A DNA stretch of 64,000 bases, taken from Edaphobacter sp. 4G125. GTDB lineage: Bacteria > Acidobacteriota > Terriglobia > Terriglobales > Acidobacteriaceae. Shown one piece after another: positions 1-8,982 of this stretch. Location of the stretch: assembly GCF_014274685.1 (NCBI RefSeq), contig NZ_CP060393.1, positions 806,001-870,000 of the forward strand. Direction: 5' to 3'. The translations under genes and the position numbers were made by a program. The notes under the pieces were generated by a model, which searched no databases, had not been told where the DNA came from, and worked only from the letters and a program-made list of their open reading frames with translations. Numbering within the stretch: the first letter of the stretch is position 1; each line of letters begins with the position of its first letter.

Positions 1-684
1 TTCGCCGTGGAACGGCTTTAGATGATCTGGTGGCAAAAGTTTCCACATATGCCAGAGCGAGCTGACTCCACCCAGTCTGATCAGGACTGCGACCAGCATA
101 GAGATACCGGCGACCAGTTGAATGATGAATTGGCTTAGGTCGGTAAGCGCGTCCGCCCAAAGTCCTCCCATCACGGAGTAGATCACCGTGACGCCGCCCG
201 TGAGCAGGACCCCCCACAGAAAGGGTACTCCCGCGAACACGTGCAAGAGAATTGCGGACGCACTCCACTTAGCGCCGACATCGAAGACCTTCAGAAAGGC
301 TCCACTCCATCCAAGCAGCTGTTGTGTGGGAAGGTTATATCTGATCTTCAGATATTCCAGCGGTGAGATGACATTAAATCGCTGCCTCATGCGAGCCCAT
401 CTTGCTGGAAAAATCCCCATGCCCAACAGCAATGAGAGCGCAATTGACAGAGCCCACCAGAAGTAGACGCTGATTCCTAAGGTGTAGGCCAGTGCCGCAT
501 AGCCAACAAAGACTGCCGAGCTGTATCCGGACATGTGATGTGAGATTCCGGAAAGCCACCACGGCATGGAGCCGCCCGCGGTAAAAAAATCGCTGGCATT
601 CCTCACTTTTTTGCGCGCCCAGTAACCTACGCCGATCATCAGGGCAAAGTAGGCTCCAAGAACTAACCAGGCAAAGAATCCCAT
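1..684 (-). CDS. Sodium:solute symporter family protein (N-terminal part, runs off the window)
   Basis: Partial gene: 228 codons are open from the ATG at 682-684 to the window edge, with no stop. The product starts MGFFAWLVLGAYFALMIGVG and has the SSS (SLC5-like) layout: a first membrane helix, a short charged stretch (WARKKVRNASDFFTAGG), then a helix in the unwound-TM1 region (PWWLSGISHHMSGYSSAVF) and further hydrophobic helices. SSS proteins import sugars, carboxylates or amino acids with sodium; the sugar-transport branch often has this FFxAGG/WW pattern, but the substrate cannot be told from this fragment. A perfect 16-bp LacI-type palindrome lies 37 bases upstream of the start codon, so repression by a LacI-family regulator outside the window is likely. 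Confidence 0.8.
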   Translation of the reverse strand, partial: MGFFAWLVLGAYFALMIGVGYWARKKVRNASDFFTAGGSMPWWLSGISHHMSGYSSAVFVGYAALAYTLGISVYFWWALSIALSLLLGMGIFPARWARMRQRFNVISPLEYLKIRYNLPTQQLLGWSGAFLKVFDVGAKWSASAILLHVFAGVPFLWGVLLTGGVTVIYSVMGGLWADALTDLSQFIIQLVAGISMLVAVLIRLGGVSSLWHMWKLLPPDHLKPFHGE

Positions 685-1124
685 AGATTCAACTCTCGTT
701 TGTCCAGAAAACATCATCTCATGCAATCGATTGCATTGCAAAAGGATGGCTCGGGCATTATCGAATATGCGGCAATGAGGTTTTTACATATCTCTGAAAC
801 GCTCGAGGAATTCACCAGAGAGTGCTTCGCTATAAGATTTCCGTTATCCTCGCAATCTTTCTAGTCCCTGCAGGCTTCTATCTGGCCTATCGTAATAAGT
901 CCGTTGTGGCAGATGCTTGAGACATAAATTAGCAGAACCTGCGTTGCTAAATCGACTCACAGCTATGTACGCAGTTTTGACTTTCAAATGATTCGATCTC
1001 TTATCGGGCCGAGACACAGGCGATAGCATGATGATTTGCAAAGGTGCCTCCAGAGCAAGATGGATACTGGCTGGTGGCCATGTTTTTGGGAAATTCGTTT
1101 CTCCTTCTTATCTTATATATAGCT
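685..1124. other. Intergenic region with operator and a doubtful small ORF
   Basis: About 440 bases lie between the symporter start and the terminator hairpin of the TonB receptor. Besides the palindrome at 721-736, the only coding-like stretch is 822-920 on the plus strand: GTG start, 32 codons, encoding one hydrophobic segment (VILAIFLVPAGFYLAY). It has no good ribosome binding site, so I do not call it a gene. Confidence 0.4.
721..736. promoter_or_regulatory. LacI-family-type operator palindrome
   Basis: ATGCAATCGATTGCAT is a perfect 16-bp inverted repeat with the central CG typical of LacI/PurR-family operators. It sits 37 bp upstream of the symporter start codon, where it could block transcription. 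No LacI regulator gene is present in the window. Confidence 0.55.
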
Positions 1125-1148
1125 ATGCGAGGGCCGTGGCCCTCGCAT
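1125..1148 (-). terminator. Hairpin terminator downstream of TonB receptor
   Basis: An 11-bp perfect stem (1125-1135 with 1138-1148) and a two-base gap form a very stable hairpin 24 bases past the receptor stop codon. The T-rich side is on the plus strand (ATTTTGCTTT), so on the minus strand it lacks a clear U-tract. Confidence 0.5.
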
Positions 1149-1171
1149 TTTGCTTTGCCTGTTGTTGTGTT

Positions 1172-4100
1172 TTAGAAATCGAGACGAACCGCAACCTGAC
1201 CATTTCGAGCACCGAGCACCGAAGTGCCTGACCCCGAGTCGAGTGTCCCCGTGATTCGCCCGAAGGTGGGAGAACTAACGTTCATGTTCGGATCGCCGAG
1301 ATTGGTGTGGTTCAATACGTTCTGGAAGGTGCCTTCAGCCCGCAAACGCACTCGCTCCGTAATCGCGAAGGACTTGCTCAGGCCGGAGCTGAGGCTAACC
1401 GTACCGGGGCCAACGATCACGCCCGTGCCAGCATTACCAAAGCGACCAATCGGCAAAGGAACAGGGCCGCTTCCGCTGCCTGTCGTGCAGGGAGTCCCTT
1501 GCTGCCAGTTTGGATTTCCAGGACACGTGAACGCAGCCTTGTTCACCCATGTCATCCGCGTACGGTTCGAGGGTGAGATCGGCGCACTGGCTACGCGATC
1601 CGGATACTGGTTGCGATGTCCGGGATCGTATCCGGTACCGGAGCCATTGAGGCCAGACCCTGTACCCGATGGATCGCCTTGTCCGCTGGGGAAGTAGGGA
1701 GATTCAAATGGACCCGATTGTAGAAGGAAGATGTTCGTCATCTGCCATCCGCCAACGAGCAGATCGAGCATGTGCGACATATTGCCACCATACATTCGAC
1801 CACGGCCGAATGGAAGGTCGTAGACCATGGTCGTATTCCACAGGCTGCGACGCGTGCCGTACACATTGCCGAAATCAACGCGGTGATCCAGAATCGTCGT
1901 GGCTCTGCCGCCGCCGGCTTCACCAGTGAAACTGGTGCTACCCGGGCCTTGGTTATTGGCCAGTCCCTTGGCAAAGGTGTAGATCGAATCGAACTGCAGG
2001 CCGTTGTGATAGCGATGCGCGAACTCAAGCTGCATGGAGTTATAGTTCGAATTCGCACCCGTATCGCGGGTATTGATGCGCCCCCAGTTCGGGAAGCGAC
2101 GCGCGCTCAGCGGCTGATTGTATGCCGAAACCGTGCTTGAGAACGGCAGTGTGTTTTCGTCCGGCGCATACACCAGATGGCGTGTGATCGAACCGATATA
2201 CGACAGACGCATTGTGTAGCCCTGCCCCAGGTCCTGGTCGATACCCAGTGACCATTGCTCCGTGTAAGGGTCTTTCCAGTTAGTACTGTTTGCTGTACCG
2301 AAGTAGCCCTGACCATAGCAGGTGAAGCAGCCGCCGTTGCCGGCGCCGGCATAGATGTTGGGCCATTGGTATCCGATGGCGTTGGTCGTTGGGTTGTAGG
2401 TGTTGGTGTACTGCGTGGTCTGCGCCTGAAGCGTGCCGGTCAGCGAGTAGAAGTTGCTGCCCAGCAGCGTGATGTTGTACATGCCAAAGCCGCCGCGCAC
2501 CGAGGTCTTGGTGTTGCTGAACGGACGCCACGCAAAGCCGAAGCGCGGCATAATCCGGTACTTCGGATAATGCTTCAACCCACCTGGATAACCAGCCTGG
2601 CTGTTGGAGAGCACGGGCATGCACGGTGCTCCGTTGATGGTTGCGCCTGAGCTGGTGCCGTAGGGCATGCAGGCGTTGGCGCTTGCCAGAAAGCCAGTCG
2701 CCAGCAGATTCGAGAATCCGTCCGGATAGATTACCGAACCCGAAAGCGCGCGCGACGGGTCGAAGTTGCCGATGTCGCCATGGACGTCGGAGTATGGCGG
2801 ATGCAGTTCGTACCGCACTCCGTAGCTAAGAGTCAGGTTCGGCGTAGCAGCCCATTGATCCTGAGCGTAGAAGTGGTAATGTGTCGATTTGCCGTTGTTG
2901 TCCTGGCTCACCACATCGTAGAACGTCTGGTACGGAAGTCCCAGTAGAAAGTCCGCAAAGTCGACGCCAGTAAACAGTCCTTGGCTGCCACTGGTATTGA
3001 AGCCAAACGTGCCATAGTTGTCGGCGCCATTGAAACCGAGCGGAGTAATCGCCTGGATGGTGCGGATGTCGAGGCCAAACTTCAACTGGTGCTTACCCAG
3101 CGACCAGCTTAGACCGTCAGTGTAGACCGAGGTATTCGATTGCGAAACCGAATCCAGACGATCAGCATCGAGGTTCGTCAGATTGTTGAAGTCCAGCTCC
3201 GGAAGACCATTGTAGAAAAGATTCTGCAATCCATTCAGCCCTAGGCCATTGGTAAAGTCTTTTCCATTGAAGCTGTTCGTGGTGCCGGAGGAGTAGCGCG
3301 TAAAACCATAGCCAAACTCGTTGATCAGTCGTGGTGTGATGGTGTAGTTGGCGTCGACCTTCAGTACGCGCGATTTAATCGTGTTTTGCGATCCCTGCAC
3401 ACTTAGGGTTTGCGGCTGGTTCTGCGGGAAGTTCTTCCAGGTATACCTTCCCCAAACCAGAAATTTTTGATTGCTGCCGAAATACTGATCGCCGCGGATA
3501 TCAAACTGATTTGAACTTTTGCTCTGATCTTTGTTTGTAATATAGTTCGCCGATCCGTCATCGATGTAGGAGCCGATGTTTCCAGTATTGGGATCCGGGA
3601 AGAACTGCAATAGCTTCTGCGTAGCTGCGTTGATGGAAGACGAAGGCAGCACCTTTCCGTAGCTGGCTCCTGTGAAAGGGTTTTGCAGCCCCGCAAAGCC
3701 CGGAGAGTTATAGTTTGAGAAATCGCCCTTCTTCATCGCCGCCGTCGGCACAACATACCGCTTTGTCGTCTGAGCCGGATACCGCCAGCCTTCGTAGTCA
3801 CCAAAAATGAAGGTGCGGTTTCGACCGTTATACAGGTGCGGAATTACTACCGGACCGCCAAAGCTGGCCCCGAATGTATTGGCAACCAGCTTCGGCTTCG
3901 TCGGTGTAATCGGAAACGTATAAGGGATGGCATTGAATGCCGCGTTTTGGTGATACCAGAATGCAGATCCGTGCATCACGTTCGTGCCGCCCTTGGTAAT
4001 GACCGTAATCTCGCCTGGCTGCCCAAACTCAGCGCTGTTCTGCGTTCCATCGGCCCTCATCTCCGAGATGCCTTCGCTCGACGGGAATGCGTCGCCTAAC

Positions 4101-4744
4101 GGACCACTGCCTGAGGTGTTCTGCACTGTAATGCCATCAACCGAAATTTCTGTTTGGAATGGCAGGCCGCCCTGCAACGAGAAGGCGCCCTTAGCGGCCT
4201 GAACCCCAGGGAGTGTTCCTACAATATTGATGGCGCTGGTTCCAGTGCTGCTTGCCCGCGTGTTTACCGGCAGAGTAGCAATCTGCTTCGTGTTATAGCT
4301 GCTGCTGATCGAAGGGTCGTCTGTCTCGACGCCATTGACTGCTTCGGCAGAAACGACCATCTCCTGTTGAACGCTTCCGGCGTGCATCGTCGCATCGATA
4401 CGGAGATCCTGGCGAGCAGCAAGGATAGCGTTTGTGACCGACCATTTCGCAAAGCCCGGCGCGGTCACCTGTACAGTGTAGTGACCGGCCTTTGCGTCGA
4501 TAAATCGATAGTTACCGTCGGAACCGGTAGTGGCCGTACGGCTGGTTCCTTCATCGACGTTCATCAGGGTGACGGTAGCATTTGGAATAACGGCATTTGC
4601 TGAATCATGCACGTTTCCGATGACAGAACCTTGAATGGACTGCGCATTACTGTTCGCGGTTGGAAGAGCGATACAGAGTAATCCCAGAACAAAGGTCAAT
4701 CTTCCTGGTCGCTTTAGATGGTGGAACTTGGAGCGGTTCGGCAT
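1172..4744 (-). CDS. TonB-dependent receptor, Oar-like, with carboxypeptidase-regulatory-like domain
   Basis: A 1190-aa outer-membrane receptor. I place the start at the ATG at 4744 (MPNRSKFHHL) because GGAGG lies 7 bases upstream; an in-frame ATG at 4765 lacks such a site. A Sec signal peptide (LTFVLGLLCIALPTANSNAQ) is followed by a carboxypeptidase-regulatory-like beta domain (about residues 35-120: VIGNVHDSANAVIPNATVTL, YRFIDAKAGHYTVQV), a plug domain (SVDGITVQNTSG, GEITVITKGGTN) and a long beta barrel ending in the aromatic residue F (VAVRLDF). This Oar-type architecture is expanded in Acidobacteriota and imports large substrates with TonB energy. The substrate is unknown. The symporter lies downstream in the same orientation but behind its own operator. 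Confidence 0.93.
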   Translation of the reverse strand: MPNRSKFHHLKRPGRLTFVLGLLCIALPTANSNAQSIQGSVIGNVHDSANAVIPNATVTLMNVDEGTSRTATTGSDGNYRFIDAKAGHYTVQVTAPGFAKWSVTNAILAARQDLRIDATMHAGSVQQEMVVSAEAVNGVETDDPSISSSYNTKQIATLPVNTRASSTGTSAINIVGTLPGVQAAKGAFSLQGGLPFQTEISVDGITVQNTSGSGPLGDAFPSSEGISEMRADGTQNSAEFGQPGEITVITKGGTNVMHGSAFWYHQNAAFNAIPYTFPITPTKPKLVANTFGASFGGPVVIPHLYNGRNRTFIFGDYEGWRYPAQTTKRYVVPTAAMKKGDFSNYNSPGFAGLQNPFTGASYGKVLPSSSINAATQKLLQFFPDPNTGNIGSYIDDGSANYITNKDQSKSSNQFDIRGDQYFGSNQKFLVWGRYTWKNFPQNQPQTLSVQGSQNTIKSRVLKVDANYTITPRLINEFGYGFTRYSSGTTNSFNGKDFTNGLGLNGLQNLFYNGLPELDFNNLTNLDADRLDSVSQSNTSVYTDGLSWSLGKHQLKFGLDIRTIQAITPLGFNGADNYGTFGFNTSGSQGLFTGVDFADFLLGLPYQTFYDVVSQDNNGKSTHYHFYAQDQWAATPNLTLSYGVRYELHPPYSDVHGDIGNFDPSRALSGSVIYPDGFSNLLATGFLASANACMPYGTSSGATINGAPCMPVLSNSQAGYPGGLKHYPKYRIMPRFGFAWRPFSNTKTSVRGGFGMYNITLLGSNFYSLTGTLQAQTTQYTNTYNPTTNAIGYQWPNIYAGAGNGGCFTCYGQGYFGTANSTNWKDPYTEQWSLGIDQDLGQGYTMRLSYIGSITRHLVYAPDENTLPFSSTVSAYNQPLSARRFPNWGRINTRDTGANSNYNSMQLEFAHRYHNGLQFDSIYTFAKGLANNQGPGSTSFTGEAGGGRATTILDHRVDFGNVYGTRRSLWNTTMVYDLPFGRGRMYGGNMSHMLDLLVGGWQMTNIFLLQSGPFESPYFPSGQGDPSGTGSGLNGSGTGYDPGHRNQYPDRVASAPISPSNRTRMTWVNKAAFTCPGNPNWQQGTPCTTGSGSGPVPLPIGRFGNAGTGVIVGPGTVSLSSGLSKSFAITERVRLRAEGTFQNVLNHTNLGDPNMNVSSPTFGRITGTLDSGSGTSVLGARNGQVAVRLDF

Positions 4745-4932
4745 TTGGCTTCCTCCGTAAATCAAGCATGACTTTCAGATTTTCAAGTGGTACCTATTTG
4801 GGATGCGGTGTGAGAGCTGCTTTTGCGCAAGGCCGCAAGTCGGGCCGTGGAGTCACTGCGCAAACAGGATCCACAACATCGCAAATGGAAAATCTTGCTG
4901 CTGCGAGAATACGAATCTAGGAGAATGGGTCG

Positions 4933-5943
4933 TTATCGAGATTCGGCAAAAGAATAGATATGGGCGCTTCGAAGCAAGCTATCGGAAGGGCGTTCTCCGA
5001 ACAACTTCTTGTAATCACATGCAAACTGGCTCGGATTCCAAAATCCCCACTCCGCTGCGAGATCTTGGACTCCTTGCGTCCCCGGGATAGCGGTGCGCAA
5101 AGCGCGGCGAACGCCATTCAAGCGCAGAACACGCAGATAGGCGTTCGGGCTAACGCCACAGACCTCATGAAACGCATATTGCAGTGTACGGCGACTTACC
5201 CCGAAGGTTCTACAGAGTCTTGGGATCGAAATTGGTTCATCCTTGTGGTCCAGAACAAAATCACGGACCCGATGCATAAGGCGATAACGTCCCATCAATG
5301 TCAATGACGGTGTCTCGGGAGAAGTTCCCGCCGTGCAGGCTTCAGCAATCAAGCTGAGCAGTGCTTCACGCAGAGACTCCTGAACGTTTTGGTTCTCCAG
5401 GTATAGTTCTCCCGTTTTGAATACCACCGCAAGAGAATTTGTCAGATGTTGACGTGCCTTGGCGCAGGGGCGGAGAACCTCAGACTCCAAGGCAGAAATT
5501 TTGAGGTCGACGTGCTCCATCTCAGCGATGTATTTGAGCAAATGTTCTGTATCGATAACTACGCCAAGAATCCGGAATGAAGCTGGTGTGACGAGTTCGA
5601 ACGCGCGTCCTCCGGGCCGCACTGCGATATCGACACGATCGAGTAAGCGCGCACCGATCCGGCCGCAGAGGCCGTCGCTTACAGGAATTCCGAACCAACT
5701 CGCTCCCTTCCACACCAGGCAGCTCTGGCGTAAAGCATGACTCGTTGTCTCCTCAAAAACCTGCATCTGGGGGCCAAGCCAAAACTCACGTAGGATCCCC
5801 TGGAATCTTCCCGGAGCCAGTTGATCGTACGTCTGCTTCCAGCGGGTCAAATTGGCAGCATGATCGTCGGCGTCATTCGACGTAGCAACCCGAATCCCGT
5901 CTGATGCAGAATGGGGCAACGGAAATCCATCCAATTGCGTCAT
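4933..5943 (-). CDS. eutR-like: AraC-family regulator, EutR-like (ethanolamine-responsive type)
   Basis: A 336-aa regulator. The ATG at 5943 has AAGGAG 7 bases upstream; a longer reading from a TTG at 5973 is less likely. The N-terminal sensing half resembles enterobacterial EutR closely in my reading: WKQTYDQLAPGRFQG, ALRQSCLVW, WFGIPVSDG, RPGGRAFEL and ILGVVID all have near-matching counterparts. The C-terminal AraC DNA-binding domain (about 225-330) has two helix-turn-helix units (LCRTFGVSRRTLQYAFHEVCGVSPNAYL and AAEWGFWNPSQFACDYKKLFGERP). EutR of enterobacteria activates the ethanolamine operon in response to ethanolamine plus B12. Here the divergent neighbour is an ethanolamine-type permease, so control of that gene and of the ligase operon is the natural inference. 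The effector is not known. Confidence 0.85.
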   Translation of the reverse strand: MTQLDGFPLPHSASDGIRVATSNDADDHAANLTRWKQTYDQLAPGRFQGILREFWLGPQMQVFEETTSHALRQSCLVWKGASWFGIPVSDGLCGRIGARLLDRVDIAVRPGGRAFELVTPASFRILGVVIDTEHLLKYIAEMEHVDLKISALESEVLRPCAKARQHLTNSLAVVFKTGELYLENQNVQESLREALLSLIAEACTAGTSPETPSLTLMGRYRLMHRVRDFVLDHKDEPISIPRLCRTFGVSRRTLQYAFHEVCGVSPNAYLRVLRLNGVRRALRTAIPGTQGVQDLAAEWGFWNPSQFACDYKKLFGERPSDSLLRSAHIYSFAESR

Positions 5944-6104
5944 CCGCAGACTCCTTATGGAAGAATGGTTCAATTATGCGTCAGCAATGGTTACAGTAGA
6001 AGAAATTTTGCAAGCAGCGAGGATGAGTCGGGAAAAGCAACAAACCTCTTATGCGACTGGCTCACATCTCTTTTTGCCGAATCTCGCTAGTGGTGCGAGC
6101 GGGG

Positions 6105-6133
6105 TTGTCGCCTACACTAGGACTCTCTATTTA
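6105..6133 (+). promoter_or_regulatory. Candidate sigma-70 promoter of the permease gene
   Basis: TTGTCG (6105-6110) and TATTTA (6128-6133) are 17 bases apart, 20 bases before the GTG start codon. A small inverted repeat, CTCGC/GCGAG (6083-6087 and 6095-6099), lies just upstream and could be a regulator contact. Visual prediction only. Confidence 0.4.
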
Positions 6134-6152
6134 ACCGTCTGAGGTACGACTT

Positions 6153-7526
6153 GTGTCACAAGAAGTACATTTGAAGGCGACGCTCGGCACCGTTCAGCTC
6201 TGGGCCATCGCCGTTGGTCTGGTGATCTCCGGAGAGTACTTTGGCTGGAGTTATGGCTGGGCCAGTGCTGGGACACTCGGCTTTCTGATTACAACCGTTT
6301 TTGTGGCAGCAATGTATACCGCCTTCATATTCTGTTTTACCGAACTGACTACCTCAATCCCTCACGCCGGAGGTCCATTTGCTTACGCGCAACGAGCCTT
6401 CGGTCCCACCGGAGCATATCTGGCTGGGGCCGCTACTCTGATCGAGTTCGTTTTCGCACCTCCGGCCATTGCGCTTGCGATCGGGTCTTATCTAAATCTG
6501 CAATTTCCCTCACTGGTACCGCGTACTGCGGCGGTAATTGCTTATATCGTCTTTATGCTGCTGAATATTGTTGGCGTGCAGGTCGCTGCTACCTTCGAAC
6601 TGTTCGTCACCTTGCTTGCCATTGGAGAGTTGCTGGTCTTCATGGCGGTAGTCTTTCCCGGAGCACATCTTAGTAACTTTGTCAGTCACGGATGGGCTGG
6701 CAGCAATCACATATCCCCTCATCTATTCGGTGGTTTGTTCGCGTCAATTCCGTTTGCGATCTGGTTTTTCTTGGCTATCGAGGGTGTTGCAATGGCTGCC
6801 GAAGAAGCTCGCGAGCCTAAGCGTTCGATCCCGATTGCTTATCTCACCGGTATAGGAACACTTTTGCTGCTTGCCTTTGGCGTAATGATATTTGCTGGCT
6901 CAGCAGGCGATTGGCGTATGTTGGCAAATATTAATGATCCTCTGCCACAAGCAATGAAGCTGATTGTCGGAGCGCGAAGCGGATGGTTGCATATGTTGGT
7001 ATGGCTAGGGCTCTTTGGCCTGATTGCATCTTTTCACGGAATCATTCTCGGCTACTCGCGCCAAATCTATGCTTTGGCGCGAGCGGGATATTTGCCAAGC
7101 TTCCTTGGCGCGATCCATCCTTCTTTCGGTACACCTTGGCTTGCCATTCTTGCTGGCGGTGTCGTCGGCATTGCTGCGATCTTCAGCGATAAGGTAATCA
7201 GTTTTGGCGGCCAACCTTTAACGGCAAACATCGTTACAGTATCAGCGCTGGGTGCACTGTTGATGTACATCCTGAGTATGGTTGCGCTCATCGTTCTTCG
7301 GAAAAAAGAACCCGAATTGCCACGCCCATTCCGCGCAATTGGTTATCCTTTCACCCCCATCTGGACATTGGCGTGCGCATGTATCGCTATCGGCAGCTTG
7401 GTGTACTACAACCGGCTGGTTTCGTTGCTATTCGTCGCGCTGCTGGTACTGGGCTATGGTATCTACAGGTTGAGCCATCGAGCCACAATGAGAGAGGCAC
7501 CTGTGCTCGACCACGAGGTCCAGTGA
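6153..7526 (+). CDS. eat: APC-superfamily permease, ethanolamine permease (Eat) type
   Basis: A 457-aa inner-membrane transporter with about 12 hydrophobic helices. The GTG start has GAGG 8 bases upstream. The N-terminus, LGTVQLWAIAVGLVISGEYF followed by GWSYGW, is the signature I associate with the ethanolamine permease Eat subfamily, and EEAREPKRSIPIAYL is the APC family loop. Eat-type proteins take up ethanolamine by proton symport, but related ones carry other small amines or amino acids. It is divergent from the EutR-like gene (209-bp gap) and convergent with the ligase/SDR/ALDH operon (32-bp gap), so all five genes form one locus. No ethanolamine ammonia-lyase or shell-protein gene is near. 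Confidence 0.85.
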   Translation: MSQEVHLKATLGTVQLWAIAVGLVISGEYFGWSYGWASAGTLGFLITTVFVAAMYTAFIFCFTELTTSIPHAGGPFAYAQRAFGPTGAYLAGAATLIEFVFAPPAIALAIGSYLNLQFPSLVPRTAAVIAYIVFMLLNIVGVQVAATFELFVTLLAIGELLVFMAVVFPGAHLSNFVSHGWAGSNHISPHLFGGLFASIPFAIWFFLAIEGVAMAAEEAREPKRSIPIAYLTGIGTLLLLAFGVMIFAGSAGDWRMLANINDPLPQAMKLIVGARSGWLHMLVWLGLFGLIASFHGIILGYSRQIYALARAGYLPSFLGAIHPSFGTPWLAILAGGVVGIAAIFSDKVISFGGQPLTANIVTVSALGALLMYILSMVALIVLRKKEPELPRPFRAIGYPFTPIWTLACACIAIGSLVYYNRLVSLLFVALLVLGYGIYRLSHRATMREAPVLDHEVQ

Positions 7527-7558
7527 CGATCACAGGCAGCAACGCATACTTTCAACGC

Positions 7559-8980
7559 TTATAGAGAAATGCGTAGATGGAATGATTTCGGTTGGGTGAG
7601 CGAAGCATATCCATATCGAGAAAGACTGGCACCATGTCCGGAATCTTTTATTCCTGTCCACGGGAGCGCAGGATCCACATAATCACAGCGGTTCATAAAC
7701 CAGGTGCCGCTTTCTATCTGATGTCCAATTTTCAGAGCAGCATCGGCGTCCGACGTCCAGACCGAAGCCGTCAACCCATAACGACTGTCATTCATCAGGG
7801 CCACTGCCTCGTGATCGTCTTTTACCCGCATCAGCGGAGCTACCGGTCCGAATGTTTCCTCCGTCATAATTGACATTCCATGGTTAACATCCACAAGTAC
7901 CTGGGGTGCGAGGTACGGTGTGCCTGGCTTGTTACCTGGGAAAAGCGAGGTGTCCACCAAGGGCCGTGCTCCTCCCTCATGAATGGCCTCTTCCACCTTC
8001 ATGCGCACTGAAGCCGCAGCCCGCTCGTTGATCACAGGGCCCAGAGTAGTTGCAGGATCCAAAGGATTGCCCAACACATACTTCTTCGTAAGCTCGACGA
8101 ACCCTTCTACAAACTTTTCCCAGACATCCTGATGGACATAAATCCTTTCGACGGCGCAACAGGACTGCCCAGAGTTGAAGAACACGCCATCCACAAGGTT
8201 CTCAATCGTTTGTTCCAGAAACGCGTCCGCACGAACATAGGCCGGGTCTTTTCCTCCCAACTCTAAGCCTGTGCCGATGAAGCGCTCTCCCCGTGCGTGT
8301 TGTATGCTGTGCCCGCCAGTCACCGATCCGGTGAACGCCACAAAGTCGACTCGTGGATCACAGATTACCCGTTCTACCTGGTCATTCGTCAGGTGTAGGA
8401 ACTGAAAAACTCCTTTCGGCAATCCGGCTTGTTCAAAGGATTCCGCATATCTTTCGGCGATCAGCGGGGTCTGAGGCGAAGGCTTGAGAATTACACTGTT
8501 GCCCGCCATGATGGCAGGGATGATCAAATTGCCGGAGCACAGATAGGGGTAGTTCCACGGCATAATTGCGAACACTACACCGATCGGCTCTTTGCGAATG
8601 AAGCGGCGAAAATTATCTTTCGGTTCTACCTCAAGATCCGCAAGTTCAGATTCTGCGATATCGATCATGTATTGGGACCGCTCTTGAAAACCGTTCCGAA
8701 TCTCCATCGGGCTATAGCGAATCGGGCGCCCCATCTGCCATGTAAGTTCGGTTCCAAGCTGCTCGGCGCGATCAACCAGTAGTGCTACAGCTTTCCTGCA
8801 GATCGCAGCACGCTCGGCAACCGGGATAGTTTTCCACTCTCGTTGCGCCTTCTTTGCTTTGATAAGAGCAGCTTCAATTTCTACTTCGGATGCCCATGGA
8901 CGTTCCACATAGACAGAGCCATCGACAGGGCTGATTGTCCTGACTTGAGAAGAACTAGCGGCAGTGCTGCTCTGTAACAT
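7559..8980 (-). CDS. NAD(P)-dependent aldehyde dehydrogenase
   Basis: A 473-aa ALDH-superfamily enzyme. The ATG at 8980 has GGAG 5 bases upstream; a GTG at 8986 would overlap the SDR stop but has no spacing for a ribosome site. Landmarks counted from that ATG are PWNYP at 141-145 (coenzyme fold), the general base E240 in LELGGKDP, and the catalytic C274 in NSGQSC. It oxidises an aldehyde to its acid. It is the last gene of the minus-strand operon ligase-SDR-ALDH, and only two bases separate it from the SDR. In the route proposed for this locus it would turn gamma-glutamyl-aminoacetaldehyde into gamma-glutamylglycine, the role PuuC-type enzymes play in putrescine use. That substrate is inference. 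Confidence 0.9.
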   Translation of the reverse strand: MLQSSTAASSSQVRTISPVDGSVYVERPWASEVEIEAALIKAKKAQREWKTIPVAERAAICRKAVALLVDRAEQLGTELTWQMGRPIRYSPMEIRNGFQERSQYMIDIAESELADLEVEPKDNFRRFIRKEPIGVVFAIMPWNYPYLCSGNLIIPAIMAGNSVILKPSPQTPLIAERYAESFEQAGLPKGVFQFLHLTNDQVERVICDPRVDFVAFTGSVTGGHSIQHARGERFIGTGLELGGKDPAYVRADAFLEQTIENLVDGVFFNSGQSCCAVERIYVHQDVWEKFVEGFVELTKKYVLGNPLDPATTLGPVINERAAASVRMKVEEAIHEGGARPLVDTSLFPGNKPGTPYLAPQVLVDVNHGMSIMTEETFGPVAPLMRVKDDHEAVALMNDSRYGLTASVWTSDADAALKIGHQIESGTWFMNRCDYVDPALPWTGIKDSGHGASLSRYGYASLTQPKSFHLRISL

Positions 8981-8982
8981 GT

